From Actinomadura syzygii (GTDB lineage: Bacteria > Actinomycetota > Actinomycetes > Streptosporangiales > Streptosporangiaceae): a DNA stretch of 64,000 bases. Under the pieces are notes generated by a model. That model had not been told where the DNA came from, did no database searches, and was given only the letters and a program-made list of their open reading frames with translations. Both the position numbers and the translations under genes were made by a program. The stretch spans positions 558,001 to 622,000 of the forward strand of contig NZ_VSFF01000002.1 of the NCBI RefSeq assembly GCF_008085905.1, in the 5' to 3' direction. Below, one piece after another: positions 42,091-49,327 of this stretch (within the stretch, counting starts at the first letter, position 1; each line of letters opens with the position of its first letter).

Positions 42091-43467
42091 TTGTCGATCG
42101 ACCTGCCCCTCGCCGTGGACCGGGACGCGGACGAGCCGATGAGCGCCCAGCTCGTGGGCCAGTTGCGGACGGCCATGGGGGAGGGGCGGCTCGCGGCGGG
42201 CGAGCGGCTCCCGGCCAGCAGGGCGCTCGCGGCCCTGCTCGGCGTGAGCCGGACCGTCGTGACGGAGGCGTACGAGCAGCTCTACGCGGAGGGCTGGCTC
42301 GAAGGGCGGCACGGGTCCGGGACGTACGTCACGGAGGGCGTCGCCGCCCCGCCCATGCCGAGACCACGGCCGGTGGAGGCGAGGTCGGTGAAGCGGGCCG
42401 CGGCCCCGCACGAGATCGACCTGCGGGCGGGGCTCCCCTGGGTCGGGGCGCTGGACACGCCCGCGTGGCGGCGGGCCTGGCGGCTCGCGTCCGGGATGGC
42501 GCCGCAGCAGCGGCAGGATCCGCACGGCCTGCCGGGGCTGCGCGCCGCCCTCGCCGACTACGTCCGGCGTAGCCGCGGCGTCGCGTGCCCGGTGGACGGC
42601 CTCCTGATCACGCGCGGCGCGACGAACGGGCTCGACCTCCTCGCCGCGACCGTGCTGCGGCCGGGGGACCGGGTCGGGGTCGAGGAGCCCGGCTACCGGC
42701 GGGCCCACGCCGTTCTCGCCGGGCGCGGCGCCGAGGTGGTGCCGTGCCCGGTCGACGAGCACGGCCTGATCGTGGACGCTCTCCCGGACGGTCTCCGTCT
42801 CGTCCACACGACGCCGTCGCACCAGTTCCCGATGGGCGGGGTGCTGCCCGTCCCGAGGCGGCAGGCCCTGCTCGCGTGGGCCCGGCGGAACGGAGCGCTC
42901 GTCGCCGAGGACGACTACGACGGCGAGTTCCGCTACGACGTGGCGCCGCTGCCCGCCCTCTACGGCCTCGACCCGGACGTGGTCGTCTACCTCGGCACGA
43001 CCGCGAAGATCCTCACGGCGGACATGGGGGTGGGCTGGCTCGCGGGGCGTCCCGCGCTGGTCAAGGAGATCGCGCTGCGCCGGGAGGAGCTGAACGACCG
43101 GACGGCCGTCGTCCCGCAGGACGCGCTGCGCCTGCTGCTGGAACGCGGCGACCTCGACCGGCACGTCCGGCGGATGCGCGGGGAGTACGCGCGGCGGCGG
43201 GACGTGGTCGTCCGCGCCCTGGACGGCCTGGTCCTGCGCGGCGACACGGCGGGGATGCACCTCGTCGTGGACGTCCCGGCGCCCGTGGCCGCCGGGGTGG
43301 AGCGCGCGGCGGCGGAGCGCAGCGTCCTCGTGGAGACGCTGCGGCACCACCACGCGGGGCCGCTCGGAGCGCCCGGCCTGGTCATCGGCTACGGCGCCGC
43401 GGCGAACCCGGCGGAGCTGCGCGCGGGGTGCGAGATCGTCCGGGAGCTCGTCGGCACCGGGCGATAA
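42091..43467 (+). CDS. MocR/PdxR-type regulator: GntR HTH plus aminotransferase domain
   Basis: 458 residues. N-terminal GntR winged helix: QLVGQLRTAMGEGRLAAGERLPASRALAALLGVSRTVVTEAYEQL. Fold-type-I aminotransferase domain follows, with the PLP Lys in VVYLGTTAKILTADMG, plus VAEDDYDGEFRYD and MARSER-like C-terminal part. Such regulators sense PLP or amino acids. TTG start with GGGAG 7 nt upstream. It may regulate the divergent PPOX-like gene. Confidence 0.9.
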   Translation: MSIDLPLAVDRDADEPMSAQLVGQLRTAMGEGRLAAGERLPASRALAALLGVSRTVVTEAYEQLYAEGWLEGRHGSGTYVTEGVAAPPMPRPRPVEARSVKRAAAPHEIDLRAGLPWVGALDTPAWRRAWRLASGMAPQQRQDPHGLPGLRAALADYVRRSRGVACPVDGLLITRGATNGLDLLAATVLRPGDRVGVEEPGYRRAHAVLAGRGAEVVPCPVDEHGLIVDALPDGLRLVHTTPSHQFPMGGVLPVPRRQALLAWARRNGALVAEDDYDGEFRYDVAPLPALYGLDPDVVVYLGTTAKILTADMGVGWLAGRPALVKEIALRREELNDRTAVVPQDALRLLLERGDLDRHVRRMRGEYARRRDVVVRALDGLVLRGDTAGMHLVVDVPAPVAAGVERAAAERSVLVETLRHHHAGPLGAPGLVIGYGAAANPAELRAGCEIVRELVGTGR

Positions 43468-43478
43468 GGCCGGCGCCG

Positions 43479-44195
43479 TCAGTTGGACATGGCCGACTGG
43501 CCCACCCGCACCGGTTCGGACGCCGGTCGCGGCCGCGCCGGGTCGCTCTGCGCCGGCAGGACGGGCTCGGCCGCCCGCGCGTTCCGAGGCACCCGCCGCG
43601 GCGGCCCGGCGTCGCCGAGCGGGGCGCGCGGGCGCGGGATCGGCGCGACCGGGGTGTCGGGTCCGGTGATGCGCCGGATGTCGATGCCGCCCGGGTCGGG
43701 ACGCTCGGCCAGCGGCACCTGGGAGGCCCCGTAGTGCCCGCCGTGCGCCCAGTCCCGGCGGCTGCGCCGCGCGTGGTAGGACTGCGGCGACGGCAGCGGC
43801 GGCCCGGCGGGCCAGCGCCGCGCGACGCCCCACGAGTCGAGCCACTGGACGATCGCGTCCAGCCCGGCGAGCAGCGCGCCGGTGAACGGCGCCCGGGACT
43901 GCCCGATCACCATGATCTGCACGCAGACGCGGCCCTCGTGGCCGATCCGGTCGCCGAGCAGCCGGGCGGCGCGGGTGACCGGCAGCAGCTGGACGATCTC
44001 GCCGGTGCCGGGATGCCACACCAGGTGCGGCGGCCGGTCCTCCTTGATCATGTCCGCGGCCACCGAACGGGCTGAGACGGTGCGCGGGTCGTGCTCGCCG
44101 GCGCACCACACGGCCCTCGGCGCCCCCCCTCGCAGAGCCCCGCCGTCCTTACGGGCCGGCATGCGTCCGGCTCCCGGCAGCCATGCGTCTGCCAC
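43479..44195 (-). CDS. Peptidoglycan amidase-like protein with Pro/Arg-rich tail
   Basis: 238 residues. The first ~165 follow a pattern of actinobacterial N-acetylmuramoyl-amidase-like proteins: PPHLVWHPGTGEIVQLLPVTRAARLL, GRVCVQIMVIG, LDAIVQWLDSWGVARRWPAGPP, GGHYGASQVPLAERPDPGGID (the last usually GHSQVPxNxHxDPG). In this copy the final metal-binding His of HxDPG is replaced by Arg-Pro, so activity is doubtful. No signal peptide. C-terminal ~70 residues are Pro/Arg-rich and unstructured. GTG 44195 is preceded by GGGGGGA. Confidence 0.6.
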   Translation of the reverse strand: MADAWLPGAGRMPARKDGGALRGGAPRAVWCAGEHDPRTVSARSVAADMIKEDRPPHLVWHPGTGEIVQLLPVTRAARLLGDRIGHEGRVCVQIMVIGQSRAPFTGALLAGLDAIVQWLDSWGVARRWPAGPPLPSPQSYHARRSRRDWAHGGHYGASQVPLAERPDPGGIDIRRITGPDTPVAPIPRPRAPLGDAGPPRRVPRNARAAEPVLPAQSDPARPRPASEPVRVGQSAMSN

Positions 44196-44589
44196 GGTGC
44201 GTCCCCCCAATCGGGTGGTCTAGCCCCCGAATGGTCTAGTCCTCGTCTCATGGCCCGGCGGGACCTGTGGTCCAACCCGCCGCCATGGGCCGGAAATGGC
44301 GGCTATCGACCTCCGCGCCGGGTAGCGACCACTCTGCTCGGGTGTCGGTGCAGATGCGTACCCCGGGTGTCCGATGAATCCACCTTGCGTCCCTCAAGTT
44401 CCTGTAGTCACCCTGGTTGGACAATCGTCCGATATCGGTCATTCTAGCGTTGTCGCAGGTCAGGGGCCATGCTGAAGGTTGGGTGAAGCCCAGCTGGAAG
44501 TCGGCCGGAAGTGGCCGGGAGGGCGGGGCCGCGGACTGGTAGGGGGGCGGGTTCGCGCGCCGAACCGAGCCGCGTTCTAATAGGGCGTC
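44196..44589. other. Divergent intergenic region
   Basis: No coding frame supported. It holds direct repeats TGGTCTAG at 44216-44223 and 44232-44239 (16-bp period) and a CGGCGGG/CCCGCCG inverted repeat at about 44267-44293. It must contain the promoters of the amidase-like gene and the phosphotransferase gene. Confidence 0.4.
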
Positions 44590-45702
44590 ATGACCCTTGA
44601 CGCAGAGTCTCCGGCGGGGCCGCCGCCCGAGGTCCCGGGCATCGACGTGCCCCGGCTCGCGGCCTGGCTGGCCCGCGAGCTGCCCGGCTCCGGCCGCGTC
44701 GGGGCGATCGAGTTGATCGCCGGCGGACGCTCCAACCTCACCTACGGGATCACCCTGGACGGCGGCCGCCGCGTCGTGCTGCGCAGGCCGCCGCTCGGGC
44801 ACGTCCAGCCGACGGCCCACGACATGGGCCGCGAGCACCGGGTGCTGACCGCGCTCGGCGGCGGGACGGGCGTGCCCGTGCCGCGCACGCTGGCGTTCTG
44901 CGCCGACCCGTCCGTGCTCGGCGCGCCCTTCTACCTCATGGACTTCGTCGACGGGCGCGTCCTGCGCACCCGCGAGGACGCCGCCGACCTCGCCCCGGGG
45001 CAGGCGCGCGGCCTCAGCGAGGCGCTGGCCGCCGCGCTCGCCGCGATCCACACCGTCGACGTGGCGGCCGTCGGCCTGGACGACTTCGGGCGCCCGGCCG
45101 GCTACATGGAGCGCCAGCTCAAGCGGTGGGGCAAGCAGTGGGACGGGTCGCGGGAGGCGATCCGCGCGACCGGCGCCGTCCGCGACCTGCCCGAGTACGA
45201 CCGGCTCGCCGCGCGGCTCGCCGAGCGGCTCCCGGCGGACGCCGCCGCGCGGGGGGAGCGGGCGCGGCTCGTCCACGGCGACTTCCGGCTCGACAACGCG
45301 CTCGCCGGGCTGGAGCCGCGGCCGGAGATCGCGGCCGTGGTCGACTGGGAGATGTCGACGCTCGGCGACCCGCTGTCCGACCTCGGGCTGACGCTCGTCT
45401 ACTGGGCCGAGGCGGCGGACGCCGAGGAACTGCCCGTCGGCGCCACGATCACCGCCGCGCCCGGCTTCTTCACCCGCCGCGAGTTCGCCGACCGGTACGC
45501 CGCGCTGACCGGCTTCGACCTCGCCGACCTCGACTTCTACGTGGCGTTCGCGTGCTTCAAGCTCGCCGTCATCCTGGAGGGCATCCACGCCCGCTACCTG
45601 CAGAAGGCGACGGTCGGGCAGGGGTTCGACCAGATCGGGGACGCCGTCCCGCTCCTGCTGGGGCGCGCGCACCGCATCCTCGACGCCCGCTCACCCTGGT
45701 GA
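44590..45702 (+). CDS. Aminoglycoside-phosphotransferase-fold kinase (ACAD10/FadE-associated type)
   Basis: 370 residues of the APH/choline-kinase fold: GGRSNLTYGITLDGGRRVVLRRPP (nucleotide loop and Lys/Arg strand), catalytic LVHGDFRLDN, and metal-binding VVDWEMSTLGDPLSDLG. The acidic start MTLDAESPAG... and the size fit the family found next to acyl-CoA dehydrogenases (ACAD10-like). Here it stands alone. It probably phosphorylates a 4-hydroxyacyl-CoA or similar; not an antibiotic-resistance gene on this evidence. Confidence 0.85.
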   Translation: MTLDAESPAGPPPEVPGIDVPRLAAWLARELPGSGRVGAIELIAGGRSNLTYGITLDGGRRVVLRRPPLGHVQPTAHDMGREHRVLTALGGGTGVPVPRTLAFCADPSVLGAPFYLMDFVDGRVLRTREDAADLAPGQARGLSEALAAALAAIHTVDVAAVGLDDFGRPAGYMERQLKRWGKQWDGSREAIRATGAVRDLPEYDRLAARLAERLPADAAARGERARLVHGDFRLDNALAGLEPRPEIAAVVDWEMSTLGDPLSDLGLTLVYWAEAADAEELPVGATITAAPGFFTRREFADRYAALTGFDLADLDFYVAFACFKLAVILEGIHARYLQKATVGQGFDQIGDAVPLLLGRAHRILDARSPW

Positions 45703-45707
45703 GGGCC

Positions 45708-45734
45708 GGGACGCCCGCCGCGCGCGGGCGTCCC
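45708..45734. terminator. Bidirectional terminator
   Basis: An 11-bp perfect stem (GGGACGCCCGC / GCGGGCGTCCC) with loop CGCGC, between the convergent phosphotransferase and sigma-fusion genes. Confidence 0.65.
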
Positions 45735-45760
45735 CGGTCAGCACCGGTGGGACGTTCCGG

Positions 45761-47224
45761 TCAGCACCAGTAGGACACCGACGCGGTGCCGCCCGGCGAG
45801 ACGGTCACGCTGCCGGACTGGCGTCCCAGGCAGAGGCCGCTGTCGCGCGACACCCGCACGCCGCCGACCTGCCCCGCTTCGAGACGGCCCGCGCCGCCCG
45901 CCGCGACGGGACCGGACGTCCCGGTCACGCGCCAGTTCACCGGCCCGCCGACGGCGGTGATCCGGATGACGCAGGAGTCCTGGCCGTTCCCCATGCTGCA
46001 CCCCTGCACCGACAGGCGTCCGGCCCGCGGCGGTTCCGGCCGGTCCGGCGGGGGCGGCGTCTTCGAGGGAGTCTTCGACGGGGTCTTGGACGGCGACGGC
46101 GACTTCGACGGCGACTTCGACGCGGTCGGGGACGGCGACGTCACCGACGGGTCGAGGCCGCTCGGCGACGGGTCGGGGTCGCTCGACTCGCCGCCCGGGG
46201 AGCCGCTGCCGCCGGTGACCGGACCGCCCGCCGCCGCGCCCGTGTCGTCGCCGCCGAGCCAGGACATCGCGCCGACCAGCAGCACCACCGCGCCGACGGC
46301 CACCGCGACGGCGGCGATCAGCGGGCCGCGGCGGCGCGGCGACCGGTCGCGGGACCGCGCGGGCGAGGGCTCGTAGGGGAGCGGCCAGCCGTACTCGTCG
46401 AACGGCTCCGTCCAGGCGGCGATGGCGCGGCGGTTGGCGCTGCGGTCCTCGGCGGTGGCGGCGGTGAGGACGTCCAGCCGCAGGTCGCCGGGGATCGCCG
46501 CGATCGGCAGCACCGACAGCAGCCGGTCGGTCTGCAGCGGCGGCGTCTCCCGCTCGCCGCACACCGGGCAGCTCGCGACGTGCCGGACGAGCGACGTCGC
46601 CGCCTGCGGCGACAGCGGCCACGACTCCGTCAGCGCCGAGACGCTCGGGCATTCCTTCCAGTGGTTCTGCGCGATGAGGGCGGCGTGCAGCGCGGCGCCG
46701 AGGTCCTCGCGGGACTTCTCGACGAGCGCGAGCGTCTCCTCCAGCGGCATCCCGAAGATGCCGGAGAGGTCGACCTCGTCCAGCTCGTGCCGCACCGACA
46801 GGTCGATCGCCTCGCGCTGGCGGCCGTTCAGCGCGGCGAGCGCGCTGTGCGCGAGCAGCCGGCGCTCCTCGCGGCGGGCGAGCTGCTCGTCGGTCAGGTC
46901 GTCGTCGGCCTCCGGCGCCTCCTGGCCGGTGTGCCGGTTCGGGCTGTCGCGGCGCCGCATGCACTCCTTGCGGGCGATCGCGTACAGCCAGCCGCGCAGC
47001 CGGTCCGGCTCGGTGAGCCGGTCGATGTGCTCGCGGGCCTGGATGACGATGTTGCGCAGGGCCCCCGCGGCCTCGACGCGGTCACGGAGCAGGCCGTGGC
47101 AGTAGTCGTAGAGGAACGGCGCGTACGTGTCGTACACCTCGGTCAGGGCGATGACGTCCCCGGCTCGCAGCGAGTTCGCCAGCCTGAGGTCGTCTTCCTG
47201 CCCGGGCCCTGGCTCACCGGCCAC
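45761..47224 (-). CDS. Membrane-tethered ECF sigma factor fused to anti-sigma-like and extracellular domains (copy 2)
   Basis: 487 residues. Cytosolic sigma-2: LTEVYDTYAPFLYDYCHGLL then EPDRLRGWLYAIARKECMRR; sigma-4: ALAALNGRQREAIDLSVRHELDEVDLSGIFG. A zinc anti-sigma-like motif follows, HVASCPVC (H-x3-C-x2-C), near residue 216. One membrane helix (LIAAVAVAVGAVVLLVGAM) near 310, then a Ser/Thr/Pro/Lys linker (SKSPSKSPSPSKTPSKT) and an outer domain of about 100 residues with four Cys (GCSMGNGQDSCVIRI... VSYWC). Sigma, inhibitor and sensor therefore sit in one chain. GTG start with GGGAGG. The upstream paralogue has the same architecture. Confidence 0.82.
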   Translation of the reverse strand: MAGEPGPGQEDDLRLANSLRAGDVIALTEVYDTYAPFLYDYCHGLLRDRVEAAGALRNIVIQAREHIDRLTEPDRLRGWLYAIARKECMRRRDSPNRHTGQEAPEADDDLTDEQLARREERRLLAHSALAALNGRQREAIDLSVRHELDEVDLSGIFGMPLEETLALVEKSREDLGAALHAALIAQNHWKECPSVSALTESWPLSPQAATSLVRHVASCPVCGERETPPLQTDRLLSVLPIAAIPGDLRLDVLTAATAEDRSANRRAIAAWTEPFDEYGWPLPYEPSPARSRDRSPRRRGPLIAAVAVAVGAVVLLVGAMSWLGGDDTGAAAGGPVTGGSGSPGGESSDPDPSPSGLDPSVTSPSPTASKSPSKSPSPSKTPSKTPSKTPPPPDRPEPPRAGRLSVQGCSMGNGQDSCVIRITAVGGPVNWRVTGTSGPVAAGGAGRLEAGQVGGVRVSRDSGLCLGRQSGSVTVSPGGTASVSYWC

Positions 47225-47438
47225 GGGAATCCTCCCAGTCGAGTTCGGTGTTCTTGATCGTGCCCCCGGCGAGCCCCGACGTCCGTCGGCCGACTCTGGT
47301 TGCCAGATCTTGCCACCAAGTCTCTGAGATTTCTCCCTTATGAGCGGATTTCAGTGACGGATTAGGTACGCCCCGTGGCCGTCTCGCCTAGTGAATCGCC
47401 CCTTGGACCACAAAAATGTGATCTGAGCCACGTTGACG
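47225..47438. other. Spacer between the two sigma-fusion genes
   Basis: 214 bp, no coding frame supported. It is long enough for a separate promoter for the second copy; I see no clear -35/-10 pair. Confidence 0.35.
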
Positions 47439-48932
47439 TCAGTTGCCCCCGCCGCCCCCGCCGCCTCCGCAGTCCCAGGAGACCTGCCGGCTCTCGCCGC
47501 CGGGGGAGAAAGTGACCGTGGTGGACCCCGACGGGTCGTCGCAGGAGCCCAGCGTGAACGTGGCCGCGCCGCCCTGTCCCGGGGCGAGCGTGCTGCCGCC
47601 GCCCCCGCTGACCGGGCCCCCGCCCGCGACGGACCAGGTCACCTGGCCGCCGACCGCGCGCACCGGGATCGAGCAGCTGTTCCCGGCGCCGTTGATGGTG
47701 CAGCCGCCGCCGACCTGCAACGTCCCCGTCCTGGGCTTTGTGCGGGTCGGAGTCGGGGTCGGAGTGCGGGACGGACGGCGCGTCCGCGTCGGGGTCGGCG
47801 TGGGGGACGTCGTGGTGGGCGTCGGGGTCGCGGTCTCGGTGGGCGTCGGGGTCTCCGACGGCTGCTCGCTCTCGCTCGGCTCGGCCGAGTCCGGCGCGAC
47901 CGAGGCCGGCCCGGTCGGCTTGTCCTGGGCGGCCGGCCCGCTGGACGAGCCCGGCATGATGAAGAACGCCCCGGCGACGATCACGACCACGGCGGCGACG
48001 GCGGCGAGCACCGGCCAGAGCGCGCGGGGCGCGCCGCGCCGGCCTCCGCCGGACCCCTGCTCCGCGCGGTCGACGGTCACCGGCCAGCCCCAGGCGTCGA
48101 ACGGCTCGGCCCGGTGCGCGATCTCGGCCAGGTCGGGGGCGAGGGACGGGTCGGTCGCCGTCGCCATGACGAGCCCGCGCAGGTCGGTCGGCATCATCGC
48201 GACGGGCAGCACCTGGAGGAGCCGGGCCGCGGAGATCGTCCGGTCGCGGCGCGGGATGCAGGTCGGGCACGTCTCGATGTGGTGGACGAGTTTGCGCACG
48301 ACCGGCGGCGGCAGCGGGTTCGGGCCGTCGTCGGCGAGGGCGGCGACGCTCGGGCAGTCGCGCCCGTGCCGGGCGAGGTGGGCGGCGGCGAGCGCGTCGT
48401 CGAGGCGGGCGCGCGCGGCGCCGGTCACGTCGGCGGCCTCCTGCGGGTCCAGGCCGAGGACGCCGCCGACCTCCACCGGGTCCAGGCCGTGCCGGAGGTT
48501 GAGGTCGAGCGCCTCGCGCTCGCGTCCGCGCAGCGCGGCGAGCGCGCTGTGGATGAGGCGGCGGGCCTCCTCGCGGTTCGCGACGTCGACGTCCTTGAGG
48601 AAGACGTCCTCGACCTCGGGGGCCTCGTGCCGCTCGGCCGGACGGGCGGGATCGCGCAGCCGCCGCGTGCACTCGTTGCGCACGAGCGCGTACAGCCAGC
48701 CGCGGAACCGGTCCGGCTCGCGGACGACGGACACGTGCGCGTACGCGGCGATGAGCGCGTCGTGCAGGGCGCCCGCCGCCTGCTCCTGGTCGCGGAGCAG
48801 CGCGTGGCAGTAGTCGTACAGGCGGGCCGCGTAGCGATCCATGACCTGGATGAGGGCGCTGGGATCACCAGCCGCCAGCGACCGGGCGAGACGTTCGTCG
48901 TCAGCGCGGTCGAGATTGGGCCATCCGGACAC
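47439..48932 (-). CDS. Membrane-tethered ECF sigma factor fused to anti-sigma-like and extracellular domains (copy 1)
   Basis: 497 residues, a full-length paralogue of the next gene. Sigma-2: IQVMDRYAARLYDYCHALLR, EPDRFRGWLYALVRNECTRR; sigma-4: SALAALRGREREALDLNLRH. Zinc-type motif HHIETCPTC. Membrane helix LAAVAAVVVIVAGAFFIM, then a Thr/Pro repeat linker (TPTPTETATPTPTTTSPTPT) and an outer domain (GCTINGAGNSCSIPV... VTFSPGGESRQVSWDC) that ends in a glycine run. The outer domain fits an Ig/BACON-like fold. Probable signal: an extracellular ligand or wall stress, releasing sigma by proteolysis or by motion of the zinc motif. GTG start with GGGAGG. Confidence 0.82.
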   Translation of the reverse strand: MSGWPNLDRADDERLARSLAAGDPSALIQVMDRYAARLYDYCHALLRDQEQAAGALHDALIAAYAHVSVVREPDRFRGWLYALVRNECTRRLRDPARPAERHEAPEVEDVFLKDVDVANREEARRLIHSALAALRGREREALDLNLRHGLDPVEVGGVLGLDPQEAADVTGAARARLDDALAAAHLARHGRDCPSVAALADDGPNPLPPPVVRKLVHHIETCPTCIPRRDRTISAARLLQVLPVAMMPTDLRGLVMATATDPSLAPDLAEIAHRAEPFDAWGWPVTVDRAEQGSGGGRRGAPRALWPVLAAVAAVVVIVAGAFFIMPGSSSGPAAQDKPTGPASVAPDSAEPSESEQPSETPTPTETATPTPTTTSPTPTPTRTRRPSRTPTPTPTRTKPRTGTLQVGGGCTINGAGNSCSIPVRAVGGQVTWSVAGGGPVSGGGGSTLAPGQGGAATFTLGSCDDPSGSTTVTFSPGGESRQVSWDCGGGGGGGGN

Positions 48933-49327
48933 AGGGTCCTCCCGCGGGCTGGGGGATGAGAAAGTCCGCGTCCGCGATGTCAGGGACGGGACTGAAGATC
49001 AATTGGGGAGCGCTGCGCTCTCCCTGGGTCCCGGCCTCCCGGCCGGCGGCCCCTGAGCCGCCTCGTCAGGTGCGGCTCCGCCCCCCGTCACGGTTCGGGG
49101 AGGGAGAGCGGGTCGGAGGCCCGACGGCCCCGCTCCCCGTCGGGCCTCCACATGAATTGACGATCGACGGAGGCGCCAGGTTGACACGAATCGCCGGAAA
49201 AAACCGGGAACTACCAGGCGCATTCACATGATCACCGAGTGCGGAGTGTTGTGCAATTCTCACCAGATCCTCGCCGGCCCGGCCGCGGCGAGCTGACCTG
49301 CGCGACGCTGCCGAGGGTGAGGGACGC
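48933..49327. other. Intergenic stretch
   Basis: No supported gene. It contains the promoter side of the sigma-fusion gene and the terminator listed next; a long frame on either strand here has no start site or family resemblance. Confidence 0.4.
49115..49149 (-). terminator. Terminator downstream of the VWA gene
   Basis: A 13-bp perfect stem (GGAGGCCCGACGG and complement) with a 9-nt loop, no U-run. It lies 180 bp beyond the VWA gene. Confidence 0.6.

Noticed and set aside
44590..45702. Aminoglycoside resistance gene
   Set aside because: The APH fold here has the length and motifs of the acyl-CoA-associated kinase subgroup; no evidence for antibiotic substrates.
46010..46170. Repeated short units that could suggest a CRISPR array
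   Set aside because: They encode the Ser/Thr/Pro linkers of the sigma-fusion protein; there are no uniform repeats with unique spacers. The same applies to the linker at about 47740-47880.
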